Origin: a virus
DNA: 20,804 nucleotides
Virus record (IMG/VR): IMGVR_UViG_3300050821_010082
Location: 1 to 20,804 of that record
Reading direction: 5' to 3' (one strand)
The notes below the pieces were generated by a model that saw only the letters and a list, made by a program, of their open reading frames with translations, searched no databases and was not told the origin of the DNA. Shown one piece after another: positions 19,936 through 20,804 of the stretch; within the stretch, counting starts at the first letter, position 1, and each line of letters starts with the position of its first letter. The translations under genes were made by a program, and so were the position numbers.

Positions 19936-20804
19936 ATGGGCGTAGACACAACGACCTATTTGGCTGACGCCAAGATCGTATATGGCGCTATCCAAGAGCA
20001 GGTGTCTACGCTTGCCGCGATAATGAATCTGTTCGGGGACGGTTCCAAGTTTGGCAAGCCGATTAATGACATCGGCATCCGTGGGTACGTGTTCTTGGCC
20101 CGCGTCCAGCCCAACTGGAATATGGGATACCGACCTGAGGGAACGACTGGCGTTGGCGCAGCCGGTAACCAAGGCTTGACCAACTCCACCGTGACCTTGC
20201 GGTACGCGTACGTCCCGATCACCATTACCGGGCAGGCGGAGAACCTGACCAAAGGCGAATCTCGAGCCTTCATGCAGGCTAAGGCCCTTGAAGCCAAGTT
20301 TGACATGAAGGACATCGTGAGCCACGTGAACGTAGTCGTAGTCGGTGCCGAACCCGGAGGCCAATTGGCTCAGGTCAAGGCCGCCGGTGGCGGCAACCCG
20401 TTCACGGCTGACAACACCGGACTGTTGCCCGGCTCCATCTACCTTCGGGTAGGTATGCCGGTCGATGGAATCCCGGTCGGTGGCGGCGCTCCCGATTTCA
20501 CCAACCAGAAGATCACGGCCATCAACTATGCCACGAACGCCGTAACATTGGCTGGTGGCGTCGCGGTGGCCGGACACGCAATCGCGCTCGCCGGTGAATA
20601 TCCTCAGGTCGCGATCGCCAATGACGGGTGGTTCACCGCCAACGGCTTCCAGAACCTGATCAACTCATCGGGCGTCGTGCAGGGCATCGATCCGGGCGTA
20701 TTCCCAGCTTGGCAATCGTACCTGCAGGACGTCGGCGGCGCGGCCCTCTCCTCGCAGCTCCTCCAGCAACTGAGGCAGTTCGTGAAGAACCGGGGCGGCG
20801 TGGA
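19936..20804 (+). CDS. Major capsid protein, C-terminus cut off by window edge
   Basis: The frame is open from the ATG at 19936 to the last base (289 complete codons, no stop). AAGGAGG lies 6 bases before the start, one of the best ribosome-binding sites in the window, as expected for the most abundant virion protein. The N-terminal arm (TTTYLADAKIVYGAIQEQVSTL) is followed by an extended, beta-rich region (YVFLARVQPNWNMGYRPEG, VTLRYAYVPITITGQAENL) and a long helix-like stretch (about 107-130), a pattern seen in HK97-fold capsid proteins. The region near 175-220 may be an inserted beta domain (KITAINYATNAVTLAGGVA). Its place after the scaffold-like gene supports the call. The subfamily is not determined. 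Confidence 0.85.
   Translation, partial: MGVDTTTYLADAKIVYGAIQEQVSTLAAIMNLFGDGSKFGKPINDIGIRGYVFLARVQPNWNMGYRPEGTTGVGAAGNQGLTNSTVTLRYAYVPITITGQAENLTKGESRAFMQAKALEAKFDMKDIVSHVNVVVVGAEPGGQLAQVKAAGGGNPFTADNTGLLPGSIYLRVGMPVDGIPVGGGAPDFTNQKITAINYATNAVTLAGGVAVAGHAIALAGEYPQVAIANDGWFTANGFQNLINSSGVVQGIDPGVFPAWQSYLQDVGGAALSSQLLQQLRQFVKNRGGV

Noticed and set aside
19837-20577. 246-aa frame on the - strand opposite the capsid gene
   Set aside because: It is antisense to a convincing capsid reading frame with a strong ribosome-binding site and has no start signal of its own.
1-20804. tRNA genes, CRISPR arrays, insertion sequences, att sites
   Set aside because: Scanning by eye found no cloverleaf, no regularly spaced repeats, no transposase or integrase, and no flanking direct repeats.

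Overview
The window is part of a double-stranded DNA tailed-phage genome (Caudoviricetes, free phage or prophage) of fairly high G+C. The support is a contiguous packaging and head block on the + strand: terminase small subunit, terminase large subunit (Walker A, Walker B and nuclease motifs), a large portal, a scaffold-like protein and the start of a HK97-fold-like major capsid protein that runs off the right edge. No integrase, recombinase, tRNA or CRISPR array is visible, so lifestyle cannot be decided. The host is unknown. Three or four proteins carry short Sec signal peptides whose mature ends begin with Gln (ALG|Q, AFG|Q, ALA|Q), a style I associate with Acidobacteriota; this is a weak inference.

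Left block (1-3926, - strand): eight small genes read leftward from two near-identical extended -10 promoters, at 3926-3897 and 2087-2058. The first unit encodes a CxCGC..GHD protein (145 aa), a Cro/C1-type HTH protein (126 aa), a second CxCGC..GHD protein (247 aa, with a likely internal start at 2643) and a 35-aa single-pass membrane peptide. The second unit encodes a ribbon-helix-helix-like protein (178 aa) behind an array of GTGCTAC repeats, then a 90-aa protein, a 117-aa Cys/His-finger protein and a GTG-started protein cut by the left edge. The last two junctions, and the one between the finger protein and its neighbour, are 4-bp stop/start overlaps. Three genes of the first unit share an identical 12-base Shine-Dalgarno leader.

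Divergent control region (about 3849-4050): it holds the leftward promoter, a perfect 7-bp inverted repeat on its -35 box, and near the start of the rightward unit an 11-bp match to the ribbon-helix-helix gene's repeat array. This is a plausible early/late switch.

Right block (3997-20804, + strand): one compact late unit with genes mostly overlapping or adjacent. After the terminase come seven small proteins: DUF3008-like, Pro-rich, two Gly/His-rich relatives, one unknown, one with a HiPIP-like four-Cys cluster and acidic tail, and one membrane-anchored. Several share the short peptide GF(G/S)KGPV. A secreted-looking fibre-type protein precedes the portal. Between portal and scaffold lie three Sec-signal proteins: a 1045-aa spike-like protein with WRN repeats and a probable beta-helix, a 947-aa glycoside-hydrolase-like protein with a nested beta domain, and a 308-aa beta-rich protein. 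A 124-nt gap with pseudoknot potential precedes the capsid gene. The main oddity is a cassette of exported, surface-type proteins embedded in the cytoplasmic head-assembly genes.
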